From assembly GCA_034002745.1 (NCBI GenBank), contig JAVEZY010000003.1:62001-126000 (forward strand): a stretch of DNA of 64,000 bases, read 5' to 3'. Position 1 is the stretch's first letter; each line of letters opens with the position of its first letter. The notes beneath the pieces were generated by a model. It worked only from the letters and a program-made list of their open reading frames with translations, was not told the DNA's origin and made no database searches. Below, one piece after another: positions 1 to 8,555 of this stretch. The position numbers were made by a program, and so were the translations under genes. This DNA is from JAITWN01 sp034002745. Lineage in GTDB: Bacteria > Pseudomonadota > Gammaproteobacteria > SZUA-140.

Positions 1-1106
1 CACGGCTTTTCGGGGCGCAGCGCGGCGGGCAGGCGTTCGGCAGCGGTCCGTGCCTCATCGAGGGAGGCGAAAGCCCCATGGATGAGCGAGTACCATGCCT
101 GCTCCCCGGATCCGGTCCGGAACCATGCAAGGTCGGCGATCCGGTGGCGACGCGCAAAGCCGCGCAGGGCCTCCTCGTTGGAGGTGCTGAACAGCTGGAT
201 GGTATACGTGCCGGGTCCCTGGGCGGCGATCCATGCGCGATCATGCAGGCCGTCCGCGTTGCCCGCGACCGGAGCGGGTCCGGCCCCGGCTGTGCCGGCC
301 TTCGCGGCGTCGTCCCGGCCCGCTGCGTCCGCCGGATCCCCATCGAGGCGCAGCATGCGATGCGCCATGTTGAGCACCACCACGGCGTCGGGGACCAGCC
401 CGGAATCGGGATGGTTGTCGATCAGCGCGCGGGCGCGCAGGCCGGCATTGGCGTACTGGCCGTCGTTCAGGAAGCGCTTGGCGGCATTGAGCTCGATCTG
501 CGCGAGTTGCAGGCGGAGGTGTTCCACGCGCTTGCGAGCGTCCTCCGCGTAGCGGCTGTTCGGAAAGCGAGCCAGCAGTTCGCCGAAGTACTCCAGCGCG
601 ATCTCGACGCTGGGTGGCCGCACGACCGGTTCTCCGCCTTCCATTTCGGTCGCGCTGCGCAGATCCGTGCCGGCCCGGCTGAAGCCGGCGAGTGCGCGCA
701 GATAATAGATGTAGTCCAGATTGGCATGGTCCGGATACAGGCGGATGAAGCGTTCGGCCGCGGCGACCGCCGAAGCCGGGTCGTCCGCCAGGTGATGCGC
801 GTACACCGTTTCCATGCGGGCCGTGACGATGCGCGGTTCGACCGGATACAGCGCTTCCAGCCGCTGCAGGATGCCAACGGCCTCATCGGCCCGGCCGGCG
901 GAGAGCGCATCGCGCGCCTGCTGCTGCAGTGCAGCGGCTTCGCGTTCCATGTCACGGTCCGAAGCGCCGGGCGCCGCCGAGCCCTGCCGGGTATCGACGG
1001 AGGCGCAGCCCGCGGCCGACACGGCGAGCACGCAGGCCAGAAGGAGGGCCGTGCGCGCCGGTCCGGAGCGCGCACGGCCTTGCGATACAATGAGACGCTT
1101 CGGCAT
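1..1106 (-). CDS. bamD: Outer-membrane assembly lipoprotein BamD with C-terminal SPOR domain (3' end outside window)
   Basis: Read on the minus strand from ATG at 1106, this frame stays open for 368 codons and runs off the left edge. Residues 1-34 form a lipoprotein signal (hydrophobic LLLACVLAVSAAGC, lipid-modified Cys34). Residues about 55-255 match BamD: TPR helices, ERFIRLYPDH, the NLDYIYYLRAL segment and a FPNSRYAEDARKRV repeat. BamD is the essential lipoprotein of the BAM complex that inserts beta-barrel proteins in the outer membrane. BamD normally ends near 245 residues. Here an Ala/Gly-rich linker (about 257-295) leads into a SPOR-like domain from residue 298 (GTYTIQLFS ... WYSLIHGAFASLDEAR). 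SPOR domains bind denuded peptidoglycan glycans. The divergent rluD neighbour is the usual bamD context. The fusion itself is the odd feature. Confidence 0.88.
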   Translation of the reverse strand, partial: MPKRLIVSQGRARSGPARTALLLACVLAVSAAGCASVDTRQGSAAPGASDRDMEREAAALQQQARDALSAGRADEAVGILQRLEALYPVEPRIVTARMETVYAHHLADDPASAVAAAERFIRLYPDHANLDYIYYLRALAGFSRAGTDLRSATEMEGGEPVVRPPSVEIALEYFGELLARFPNSRYAEDARKRVEHLRLQLAQIELNAAKRFLNDGQYANAGLRARALIDNHPDSGLVPDAVVVLNMAHRMLRLDGDPADAAGRDDAAKAGTAGAGPAPVAGNADGLHDRAWIAAQGPGTYTIQLFSTSNEEALRGFARRHRIADLAWFRTGSGEQAWYSLIHGAFASLDEARTAAERLPAALRPEKP

Positions 1107-1164
1107 GGAGGACATTATGGGCGGAGAGCCCCGGGAAAGGAAAGGCGGAGAGGAGCTCGCGTCG

Positions 1165-2154
1165 ATGGTCATCGAGGACGAGGAGGTGATGGACGAGGGC
1201 GCGGATGACGCGCAGCCGTGCTTCGTGCCGGCGCATCTCGCCGGCATCCGGACGGACCGCGCGCTGGTGGAGCTTTTCCCGCGCTATTCGCGTGCGCGCC
1301 TCCAGCAGTGGTTGCGCGACGGACACATCCTTATCGACGGTGCGCCGGCGCGCCCGCGCGATCCGGTACGCGGGGGAGAGCGGATCGATTTCACCGCTTC
1401 TCCCGAACCCGAAACGAGCTGGAACGCCGAGCCGGTCGATTTTCGCATCGTCTACGAGGACGAGGACCTGATCATCGTCGACAAGCCGGCGGGACTCGTG
1501 GTGCATCCGGGTGCGGGCAACCCTGGTGGGACCCTGGTCAACGGCCTGTTGCATCACGCGCCCGAGCTCGGCTGCCTGCCGCGCGCCGGCATCGTGCACC
1601 GGATCGACAAGGACACCAGTGGCCTGCTGGCGGTGGCGCGAACGCTGGAGGCGCACAAGTCGCTGGTCGATCAGCTGCAGGCGCGGACGATGGGGCGGGA
1701 ATACGAGGCGATCGTGTGCGGCGTCTTGACCGCTGGCGGAACGGTCGATCTGCCGATTGGCCGGCACCCGGTGCATCGCACGCGCATGGCGGTGCGTGAC
1801 GGCGGCAAGCCGGCGATCACTCACTACCGGGTGGTTGAACGCTACCGGGGCCATACCTGGATCAGGGTGAAGCTGGAAACGGGGCGGACCCATCAGATTC
1901 GCGTCCACATGGCCCATCTGCATCACCCGCTGGTGGGCGATCCGGAATACGGTCGCTTGCGACTGCCGGCGGGCGGATCTACGGCCCTGCGCGATGCGCT
2001 GCGCTCGTTTCGCCGCCAGGCGCTGCATGCAGCCAGGATAGGGCTCGATCATCCGCGCGACGGCATCCGGCGTGAGTGGACTTCGCCCCTGCCGCCGGAT
2101 ATGGCGGCGCTGATCAAGGTCCTGGAGCTGGACGCGGCGGGGGAGCCGGCGTGA
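1165..2154 (+). CDS. rluD: 23S rRNA pseudouridine(1911/1915/1917) synthase RluD
   Basis: The protein isomerises uridines of 23S rRNA helix 69 to pseudouridine. From ATG 1165 it has 329 residues, close to E. coli RluD (326). An AGGAG lies 9 bases upstream of this start; earlier in-frame ATGs at 1105 and 1117 would add an acidic tail. Residues about 26-80 are an S4 RNA-binding domain (RLQQWLRDGHILIDG). The catalytic domain carries HRIDKDTSGLL, with Asp148 as the expected nucleophile, and the GRTHQIRVHMAHLHHPLVGD block. It is divergent from bamD, with 58 bases between the starts. pgeF, which often follows rluD directly, lies 10 kb downstream here, so the polyphosphate block sits between them. 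Confidence 0.95.
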   Translation: MVIEDEEVMDEGADDAQPCFVPAHLAGIRTDRALVELFPRYSRARLQQWLRDGHILIDGAPARPRDPVRGGERIDFTASPEPETSWNAEPVDFRIVYEDEDLIIVDKPAGLVVHPGAGNPGGTLVNGLLHHAPELGCLPRAGIVHRIDKDTSGLLAVARTLEAHKSLVDQLQARTMGREYEAIVCGVLTAGGTVDLPIGRHPVHRTRMAVRDGGKPAITHYRVVERYRGHTWIRVKLETGRTHQIRVHMAHLHHPLVGDPEYGRLRLPAGGSTALRDALRSFRRQALHAARIGLDHPRDGIRREWTSPLPPDMAALIKVLELDAAGEPA

Positions 2155-2231
2155 TCCGGAGGCCCTGCAATGTTTGTGTCACAATGAGCCCTTAGGCTGA
2201 CGCATAGATCAGGCAGCCGGATATATGGAAC

Positions 2232-2918
2232 ATGATCAAGCTTTTGCTGATAGAAGACGAAGCTCCGGTTCGGGAGATGCTCAAGTTTGCGCTGGCCGAT
2301 GAGGACTACGCGATCCTGGAAGCCGCGGATGCAAGTGAAGGGTTCAGCATCCTGCGCGAACAGCGCCCCGATCTCATACTTCTGGACTGGATGCTGCCCG
2401 GAATGAGCGGCGTCGATTTCGCCCGGCGTCTGCGGCGGGATGCGGCCAATCGCGGGATCCCCATCATTCTCCTCACCGCGCGCGCGGAAGAGGATGACAA
2501 GATTCAGGGCCTGGGGAATGCGGACGACTATGTGACCAAACCCTTCTCGACGCGCGAACTCAAGGCGCGCATCGAGGCGGTACTCCGTCGCGCGGTCCCC
2601 GAGTCCGAAGGCATGCTGCAGCTCGGATCGCTGTTGCTGGATCCGGTGGCCCACGCGGTATCGGTGGACGGATCCCCTGTCGCCATGGGGCCGACGGAGT
2701 TCCGATTGCTGCATTTTTTCATGTCGCATCCCGAGCGCGTCTACAGTCGGGAGCAATTGCTCGACAACGTCTGGGGGCAGAACGTGTACGTCGAGGAGCG
2801 CACGGTCGACGTGCACATCCGCCGTCTGCGCAAGGCCCTTTCGCCTCATGGCTATGACCACAATGTGCAGACGGTCCGCGCCGTAGGCTACCGCTTCTCC
2901 GCACGGACAGAGACTTGA
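2232..2918 (+). CDS. phoB: Phosphate regulon response regulator PhoB
   Basis: OmpR/PhoB-family regulator of 228 residues. The receiver domain (1-120) has the acidic pair in LLIEDEAP, phospho-acceptor Asp52 in LILLDWMLPG, and Thr/Lys in ILLTAR and TKPF. The C-terminal winged helix (about 130-225) is very close to E. coli PhoB (MGPTEFRLLHFFM, HPERVYSREQLL, VDVHIRRLRKAL), so the phosphate-regulon assignment is firm. The normally invariant GADDY stretch is one residue short here (GLGNADDYVTKPF). The gene overlaps phoR by four bases (TTGA). It should activate Pho-box promoters when phosphate is low. The adjoining ppk/ppx/CHAD genes are plausible targets, which is inference. Confidence 0.93.
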   Translation: MIKLLLIEDEAPVREMLKFALADEDYAILEAADASEGFSILREQRPDLILLDWMLPGMSGVDFARRLRRDAANRGIPIILLTARAEEDDKIQGLGNADDYVTKPFSTRELKARIEAVLRRAVPESEGMLQLGSLLLDPVAHAVSVDGSPVAMGPTEFRLLHFFMSHPERVYSREQLLDNVWGQNVYVEERTVDVHIRRLRKALSPHGYDHNVQTVRAVGYRFSARTET

Positions 2919-4390
2919 CCACCTATTGGTTCAAGGAAGCGCTGCGCCTTGTCGCCTTTGCCGGCGTCGGAATGATTCTGGACGGCATCTTCGATCAGGG
3001 GCCCGGTTTCCTGATCCTCTCCCTGCTCCTCTTCATCGCCTGGCATGGGGTGCGCCTGCGCCGGCTGGCGCGCTGGCTGATGTATCGCAATCAGCCCGAT
3101 CCCGAGTTCGGCAATGACATCTGGGGCGAACTCTACTACCAGGTCCAGCGCCGCAAGGCGCGGGCGCGAAAGCGCGAGCGCAAACTCAAGGGAATGATCC
3201 GCCGTTATCGCGAATCATCCTCGGCGATGCCGGATGCGGCCGTCGTACTGCGCGCGGACAATACCATCGAATGGATGAACGACGCCGCGGCCCCGCTGCT
3301 CGGCCTGAGAGCCGGCGCCGATCTCGGGAGCCGGATCGATAACCTGGTTCGCCATCCCGATTTCGTGCGTTTTCTGCGGTCGGGAAAGTATGAGGAGGGG
3401 ATAAATCTCCTTTCTCCGGTGGATGAAGACCGCACCATGGAAATCCATATCGTTCCCTATGGTCATGAGCAGCGCCTGCTCGTCGCCCGCGACATCACGC
3501 GCATGCATCAGCTGGAAGTGATGCGGCGTGACTTCGTCGCCAACGTGTCCCATGAGCTGAGTACGCCGCTCACGGTCATTAGCGGCTATCTGGAGAAGAT
3601 GGCTGACAGTCCGCCGTCACCGGAACGGCTGGTGAAACCTGTCATGCAAATGCGCGAGCAGACCGAACGCATGAGGCAGCTGGTAAGCGATCTGCTGCAG
3701 CTGTCCCGGCTGGAGACCGACGCGGCCGAGCCGGAGGAGATCGTCGATGTCGCCCCGATGATCCGCCGCGTGGTGAATGAGGTCAGCCAGAGTGGCGGCG
3801 GAAATTCCCACCGCTTCGAACTGCGGCTTGCCGACGCGATCCTGCTGAGCGGCGTGAGCCGTGATCTCTACACCGCATTCTCCAATCTGGTCCGCAACGC
3901 GGCGCAGTATACGCCTGAAGGCGGGACCATCACCGTGCGCTGGGGCGATGACAATGGCGGCGCGCGCCTCGATGTGGAAGACACCGGCATTGGCATTCCG
4001 GCCGCCGCGATTCCCCGCCTCACCGAGCGCTTCTATCGCGTCGATGCGGGTCGCTCGCGGCGGGCGGGGGGCACGGGACTGGGTCTGTCGATCGTGAAGC
4101 ATGTGTTGCGCCAGCATCAGGCGACACTGAAGGTGAAAAGCGTGGTGGACAAAGGCAGCACCTTCAGCTGCCTGTTTCCGGAGGAGCGCGTTGAGCGCAG
4201 AGACCCGGCGGCGATGTCAGAAGGTGGCCAGCAGGCTGACGCCGCCGGCAAGAGCGGAGAGGCACATGGTCGGCACCACCAGTCGGGCGAGTCCACGACC
4301 ACCGATGGAAGCAGCCAGTCCCCCCTTGAGCAGGGTGTTACTGAGGGTGGCGATCACGATGCCGATATGCATGGGCGTCGTATCTTCTGA
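2915..4390 (+). CDS. phoR: Phosphate regulon sensor histidine kinase PhoR
   Basis: Starts at TTG 2915, overlapping the phoB stop. Two membrane segments (about 11-28 and 32-46) are followed by a charged PhoR linker (LWMYRNQPDPEFGNDIW-like region), a PAS domain (about 100-195), the H-box VSHELSTPLTVISGYLE with phospho-acceptor His213, and a HATPase domain with N-box NLVRNAAQYTPEGG and glycine boxes DTGIGIP and GTGLGLSI. It senses phosphate status, normally through PstSCAB/PhoU, and phosphorylates PhoB. The catalytic core ends near residue 427 (SCLFPEER). The frame then continues 64 polar residues to 4390, antisense to the end of the next gene. E. coli PhoR is 431 residues, so the tail is unusual and could reflect a lost stop. 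Confidence 0.92.
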   Translation: MTTYWFKEALRLVAFAGVGMILDGIFDQGPGFLILSLLLFIAWHGVRLRRLARWLMYRNQPDPEFGNDIWGELYYQVQRRKARARKRERKLKGMIRRYRESSSAMPDAAVVLRADNTIEWMNDAAAPLLGLRAGADLGSRIDNLVRHPDFVRFLRSGKYEEGINLLSPVDEDRTMEIHIVPYGHEQRLLVARDITRMHQLEVMRRDFVANVSHELSTPLTVISGYLEKMADSPPSPERLVKPVMQMREQTERMRQLVSDLLQLSRLETDAAEPEEIVDVAPMIRRVVNEVSQSGGGNSHRFELRLADAILLSGVSRDLYTAFSNLVRNAAQYTPEGGTITVRWGDDNGGARLDVEDTGIGIPAAAIPRLTERFYRVDAGRSRRAGGTGLGLSIVKHVLRQHQATLKVKSVVDKGSTFSCLFPEERVERRDPAAMSEGGQQADAAGKSGEAHGRHHQSGESTTTDGSSQSPLEQGVTEGGDHDADMHGRRIF

Positions 4391-5497
4391 GGATTGTGAA
4401 AGGCGAGCCAGCGAGAGCGAGATCGCGTCGACATCGGCGATGCCGGCAAGCGCGGCAGCCGCATAAAGACCGCTCTCGCCGGCCCAGTGATACAGCGCCG
4501 TGGCGCCCATCATGACCAGGGCGAGCAATCCGCCGAAAGTGAGCGCGATGCGCAGTTCAACCGGGTTGCGCAGTCCCAGCTCCGAGACTCTCCCTCCTTT
4601 CTCTCCTTTGAGCAGCCATGCCGCGCCGATGCCGAGTACCAGGGCCATCGCTCCCGCTGGAACCAGCAGGCGAGGCACCAGCGCCGGGGCCAGCGCGCCT
4701 ACGACCAGCAGCAGCCGGGGCAGCATCATCCCTGATGCGAGCAGAATGCCGGCCGCGGACAGGTTGTCCGCGTCGTGGTCCCTGGCGAGGCGCGCCAGGC
4801 TGGCTGTGGTGGCCGTGGAGGAAACGAGGCCGCCAAGCAGGCCAGTGAGCATGATGCCACGCTGCGCGCCGCTCACCTTGATGGCGAGGTAGCCCGCGAA
4901 CGAGAGGGTGGCGATGAGGACTACCATCAGCCAGATTTCACGCGGATTCAGCGTTTCCCAGGGGCCGAAGCCGTGGTCGGGCAGTAAGGGCAGCATCACC
5001 ACCGAAATCAGCAGCAACTTGATGCCGGCATAGAGGTCGCGCTGTTCGAGGCGTCGCAGCCAGCCGTGGAGGATCGGTTTCAGGCTGAGCAGGGCGGTGG
5101 TAATCACCGCTCCGACGGAGGCAACCGTGGGCTCGCCGCCCACTGCCACGGCACCGAGGACGAAAGTGATCAGCCCGGCCACTTCCGTGGTGATGCCGTA
5201 ATCATCCTGCTCGCGCGTCGTCTGGATGTAGGCGGTGATTATGATGCCTGTGACGGCCACGAATGCGAGCCCCAGCGCCAGGGGGCCGAAACTCATGCCG
5301 AGGACCGCGGACAACCCTCCCAGCAGGCCGAGCAGGCCGTGCGTCCGTATGCCGGCGATGCGTCCGCCCTCCGGCGCGCGGCGTTCGGACCAGCCGCGTT
5401 CGATGCCGATCAACAGTCCCAGCGCGAGCGCAAGGCCGAGCAGCGTCAGGAGTTCGGTTCCTGAAGGTAGTGCGGCCATTGATCGATCATACGCCAT
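4217..5497 (-). CDS. MgtC/SapB family membrane protein with DUF4010 domain
   Basis: A very hydrophobic protein of 426 residues. The N-terminal third has the MgtC signature (LALGLLIGIERGW, followed by GGRIAGIRTHGLLGLLGG), and the rest matches the DUF4010 multi-helix region, with about 12 predicted membrane segments in total. It is an inner-membrane protein; family members are tied to magnesium or cell-wall homeostasis but the transported substrate of this subgroup is unknown. A second in-frame ATG lies at 5479. The 3' end overlaps the 3' end of phoR by 174 bases on the opposite strand. It is divergent from the CHAD operon. Its place between phoBR and the polyphosphate genes suggests a link to Mg2+/polyphosphate balance, which is inference only. 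Confidence 0.83.
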   Translation of the reverse strand: MAYDRSMAALPSGTELLTLLGLALALGLLIGIERGWSERRAPEGGRIAGIRTHGLLGLLGGLSAVLGMSFGPLALGLAFVAVTGIIITAYIQTTREQDDYGITTEVAGLITFVLGAVAVGGEPTVASVGAVITTALLSLKPILHGWLRRLEQRDLYAGIKLLLISVVMLPLLPDHGFGPWETLNPREIWLMVVLIATLSFAGYLAIKVSGAQRGIMLTGLLGGLVSSTATTASLARLARDHDADNLSAAGILLASGMMLPRLLLVVGALAPALVPRLLVPAGAMALVLGIGAAWLLKGEKGGRVSELGLRNPVELRIALTFGGLLALVMMGATALYHWAGESGLYAAAALAGIADVDAISLSLARLSQSSEDTTPMHIGIVIATLSNTLLKGGLAASIGGRGLARLVVPTMCLSALAGGVSLLATF

Positions 5498-5616
5498 CGC
5501 CGCATCCCCGCTGCTTGAAAACGGAATGCCTTTAATTCACACTGGCACAAAAGCAGGCGGCTACCCGCAGTCCTCCGGCCATCGCCGGTCGATACGCAGC
5601 TGCTGCAGGGTTTACC

Positions 5617-7176
5617 ATGCAGAAAGCCTATCATTTTGCTCTACCCGGCCAATCCGGAAGCGAGGCGCTGGGCACGGCGCTCCGCCATGCCGGTTTTGCC
5701 TTTCGGCGCCATCCGATCTCTCTCCTGCAGCGCGTCTATTACGATACTTTCGACTGGCGTCTGTACGCGGCGGGCTTGCTGCTGCTGTCCGAGGAGGGAG
5801 GCGAGGGGCTGCGCCTGCGCCTGCGCGAGCGCAACAGCGGACTCGATGTCGTGGTCATCGATGTGGTCGATGTGCCGCGGTTCGCCGAGAATCTCCCGCA
5901 GGGGGTGATGCGCAAGCGTCTTGCGCCGCTGATCGAGGAGCGTCGGCTGCTGCCGCTGGTCAGTCTGGAAAATCGCGGTGACGAGTTCCGTGTGCTCGAT
6001 GGCCAGAGCAAGATCGTGATGCGGGCGGCGATCGAGCGCTACCGCGTGGACGGCGGCGACGGCCGGGTGCGATTGCGCAGCCGCATCGCGGTGGTGCCGG
6101 TACGCGGTTTCGCCGAACCTCTGGCGAAAGTGCTGCCGGCGCTGGAGCACGATCTGCAACTCAAGCAGATCGATGGCGGCGTGCTGGAGGAGGCGCTGGA
6201 TGCCATCGGCCGCCGACCGCTCGATTACCGCGCGCGGCCGGACCTTCGTCTGAAGCGCGGCGAACCGATCGGAGAAGCGGCGCGCCGCGTGTTCGTGCAT
6301 CTGCTCGATGTCGTCGAGGCGAACGAGGACGGCGTCCGCCAGGAAACCGATGCCGGTTTTCTGCATGACCTGCGGGTCGCGGTGCGCCGCACGCGCTCAC
6401 TTCTCAGTGAACTGAAACGAATCCTTTCCGCGCCGCACTTCGGTCACTATCGGGCCGAGTTCGCCTGGCTGTCCAGGCTCACCGGGCCGGTGCGCGATCT
6501 CGATGTCCATCTCGCGGCTTTCCATCGTTATGAGCGCTGGCTCGGCGGGAGCGGTCCGGAACTGGAGTCCTTGCGTGCCGCGCTGCGCAAGCGCCGTACC
6601 GGCGAGCGGCGGGCGATGCTCGAGGGCCTCGCGTCGCCGCAGTACCGCAGCCTCAAGAAGGGTTGGAGATCGGTCCTCGATGAAGCCGACGAGCGCTGGC
6701 GTAGCGGCGATGCCGGTGTCCCGGCGGATGAAACGGTGCGGGAGCTGGTGCAGCGTCGTCATGAGCGCGTGCTCGCGCGCGGCCGCAAGCTCGACCGGGA
6801 CTCCGAGGATGAGGACTTTCATTCACTGCGCAAGCAGGTCAAGAAGCTGCGCTATCTGATCGAGCTGTTCCCCGGCGCCATGCACGCCGGCGAGGCGCGC
6901 GCCATGCTCGACGATCTGAAGAGCATGCAGAAGTTGCTGGGCAGGCATCACGATTTCAGTGTCAAGCTGTCCGTGATGCGGGAGCTGAAGAAGAGCTTTC
7001 GCGAGCAAGGGCGGGGCGACGTGGCGGCAGCGGCCAAATCGCTGTGCGAACGCTTGCAGGATGGCAAGCGTGAAGCGGAGCAGGAGTTCATCCGACTGTT
7101 CGATCGCATGGCAGCGGACGGTGTCGGGAAGAAAGCCCGCCGGCGCGCGGGCAAGATCCGGGAGTCCTCGCAGTGA
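5617..7176 (+). CDS. CHAD domain protein with CYTH-like N-terminal region
   Basis: 519 residues, basic and helical in its C-terminal half. Residues about 215-510 are a CHAD domain, with the conserved-histidine helices HDLRVAVRRTRSLLSELKRI, DFHSLRKQVKKLRYLIELF and LGRHHDF. CHAD domains bind inorganic polyphosphate and target proteins to polyphosphate granules (family knowledge). Residues 1-200 resemble a CYTH/triphosphate-tunnel fold (paired RLRLRER and RVRLRSR strands), but the catalytic EXEXK signature is absent, so this half is probably non-enzymatic. The stop overlaps the start of the ParA-like gene (GTGA), so the two are translationally coupled. The neighbours phoBR, sixA, ppk1 and ppx strongly support a polyphosphate role. 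Confidence 0.86.
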   Translation: MQKAYHFALPGQSGSEALGTALRHAGFAFRRHPISLLQRVYYDTFDWRLYAAGLLLLSEEGGEGLRLRLRERNSGLDVVVIDVVDVPRFAENLPQGVMRKRLAPLIEERRLLPLVSLENRGDEFRVLDGQSKIVMRAAIERYRVDGGDGRVRLRSRIAVVPVRGFAEPLAKVLPALEHDLQLKQIDGGVLEEALDAIGRRPLDYRARPDLRLKRGEPIGEAARRVFVHLLDVVEANEDGVRQETDAGFLHDLRVAVRRTRSLLSELKRILSAPHFGHYRAEFAWLSRLTGPVRDLDVHLAAFHRYERWLGGSGPELESLRAALRKRRTGERRAMLEGLASPQYRSLKKGWRSVLDEADERWRSGDAGVPADETVRELVQRRHERVLARGRKLDRDSEDEDFHSLRKQVKKLRYLIELFPGAMHAGEARAMLDDLKSMQKLLGRHHDFSVKLSVMRELKKSFREQGRGDVAAAAKSLCERLQDGKREAEQEFIRLFDRMAADGVGKKARRRAGKIRESSQ

Positions 7177-7967
7177 AAGTTCTGGCTTGCTACAACATCA
7201 AGGGCGGCGTGGGAAAGACCGCCGCGGCCGTGAATCTGTCCTGGTTGTCCGCGCGCGAAGGATTCCGCACGCTGATCTGGGATCTCGATCCCCAGGGGGC
7301 GGCGAGTTTCTATTTTCGAGTCAGTCCCTATGTTCCCGCGGGCGCCGAGGGGCTGATGCGCGGCGGAGGCCTGCGATCGGTGATCAAGGGGACCGATCAC
7401 GAGAATCTGGACCTGCTGCCGGCGGATTTCTCCTATCGCAATCTCGATCTGCTGCTCGACCAGGCCATCAAGCCACAGCGCTGCCTGAGCGCGCTGCTCA
7501 AGGCCCTCGAAGGCGAATACGACTACATCTTTCTCGATTGCCCTCCCGGTATCACGCTACTGTCCGAGAACATCTTCAGGGCGTCCGACGTATTGCTGGT
7601 GCCGACCATCCCGACCACGCTCTCGCTTCGGGCGCTCGACCAGCTCCTGCGTTTCTGTCGCCGCGAAGGACTTGATGATTTCAGCATCCTGCCCTTTTTC
7701 ACCATGGTCGATGGCCGCCGCGCGCTGCACCGGCGCATCGTCGAGGAACTGCCCAGGCAGATCCCTGCCATGCTTGCCAATCATATTCCGTATGCCAGCG
7801 ACGTCGAGCAGATGGGTTTGCGGCGCAGCGCGGTCGGCGCCTATGCCGGCAATGGCCGTTCCGCACGTGCCTATGAGGATACCTGGTGGGAGATCAAGAT
7901 GAGACTCGAGTGGATCGAGGACGGCGGACTGCGCGCCGCCTACGCGGAGGGAGAGAAGCTGGCGTGA
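7173..7967 (+). CDS. ParA/MinD-family ATPase coupled to the CHAD protein
   Basis: 264 residues starting at GTG 7173 inside the CHAD stop. The deviant Walker A is KGGVGKT at residues 10-16, with signature Lys10, preceded by MKVLACYNI. A WDLDPQGAA Walker A' follows, then a Walker B region FLDCPPGITLLSENIF and a PTTLSLRALDQLL helix, all as in ParA/Soj-type partition ATPases. There is no N-terminal DNA-binding extension and no parB neighbour, which argues against chromosome partition and for a cargo-positioning ATPase of the McdA kind. The stop overlaps the sixA start (GTGA). The likely cargo, polyphosphate granules bearing the CHAD protein, is inferred from coupling and context. Confidence 0.85.
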   Translation: MKVLACYNIKGGVGKTAAAVNLSWLSAREGFRTLIWDLDPQGAASFYFRVSPYVPAGAEGLMRGGGLRSVIKGTDHENLDLLPADFSYRNLDLLLDQAIKPQRCLSALLKALEGEYDYIFLDCPPGITLLSENIFRASDVLLVPTIPTTLSLRALDQLLRFCRREGLDDFSILPFFTMVDGRRALHRRIVEELPRQIPAMLANHIPYASDVEQMGLRRSAVGAYAGNGRSARAYEDTWWEIKMRLEWIEDGGLRAAYAEGEKLA

Positions 7968-8476
7968 AGGGGCATGCACGGCAATTGCTGATGCTTCGTC
8001 ACGCCAAGGCGGGCGGCGAGCGGGGTGGGGAGGATGACTTCTACCGGCCTCTCACTTCCCGCGGCGAGAAGGATGCCCTCGTCGCCGGACAGGCGATACT
8101 CGGCCGCGGCTGGATGCCGGATCTCATCCTGTGCTCGCCCGCGCGCCGGACGAGGTCGACGCTGGAACTGGTTCTGGAGGTGCTGGAGCGCGACGAGGAA
8201 GGACTGGTCCGCTACGAGGAAGCGCTCTACAACGCATCGTTCGAAACACTGCTGCGCTTCGTTCAGAAGTGTCCGCTCAAGGTTTCCAGGTTGATGATCG
8301 TAGGTCACAATCCAGGGCTCGATCATCTGCTGGAGTGGATCGCCGCGGCGCCGCCGCCGCGCAAGGACAACGGCAAGCTGATGACCACCGCCGCGCTCGC
8401 CTGCCTGGAAACAGATGCCGCCTGGCCGGACCTCGCAGAAGGAGGGGCGCGGCTCGTGGAACTGATCCGTCCTTGA
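7964..8476 (+). CDS. sixA: Phosphohistidine phosphatase SixA
   Basis: 170 residues of the histidine-phosphatase (RHG) superfamily, short SixA type. The start is GTG 7964, overlapping the ParA-like stop, with a GGAGGGAGAG purine run 11 bases upstream. Catalytic motifs are LLMLRHAKAGG (Arg12-His13) near the N-terminus, CSPARRTRSTL, and the second catalytic histidine in MIVGHNPGLDHLL (His115). In E. coli SixA removes phosphate from phosphohistidine on PtsP/NPr-type proteins. Here it is the last gene of a three-gene coupled operon and is followed after 79 bases by ppk1, whose reaction runs through a phosphohistidine intermediate. A regulatory link is possible but inferred. Confidence 0.9.
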   Translation: MKGHARQLLMLRHAKAGGERGGEDDFYRPLTSRGEKDALVAGQAILGRGWMPDLILCSPARRTRSTLELVLEVLERDEEGLVRYEEALYNASFETLLRFVQKCPLKVSRLMIVGHNPGLDHLLEWIAAAPPPRKDNGKLMTTAALACLETDAAWPDLAEGGARLVELIRP

Positions 8477-8501
8477 GTTCGTTCGCTGATTCGCCCGTTG
8501 C

Positions 8502-8519
8502 ATGTAACATTTCGTTCAT
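8502..8519 (+). promoter_or_regulatory. Candidate Pho box upstream of ppk1 (weak)
   Basis: ATGTAAC-ATTT-CGTTCAT has the 7-4-7 geometry of a PhoB site (CTGTCAT repeats 11 bases apart around an AT-rich linker) and matches 9 of 14 repeat positions. It lies 37 bases before the ppk1 ATG. The match is modest and the call rests mainly on position beside a phosphate-linked gene in a phoBR neighbourhood. Confidence 0.3.
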
Positions 8520-8555
8520 GTCCGCCGGCTATTCTCGAGTTCCGCCCTCAAAGTC

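Noticed and set aside
2155..2231. Pho box upstream of phoB
   Set aside because: Only isolated half-site-like pieces (TGTCACA, CTGACGCAT) without 11-base repeats.
7173..7967. Chromosome-partition ParA
   Set aside because: No parB, parS-like sites or gid/rsm neighbours, and the gene is coupled to a CHAD protein and sixA.
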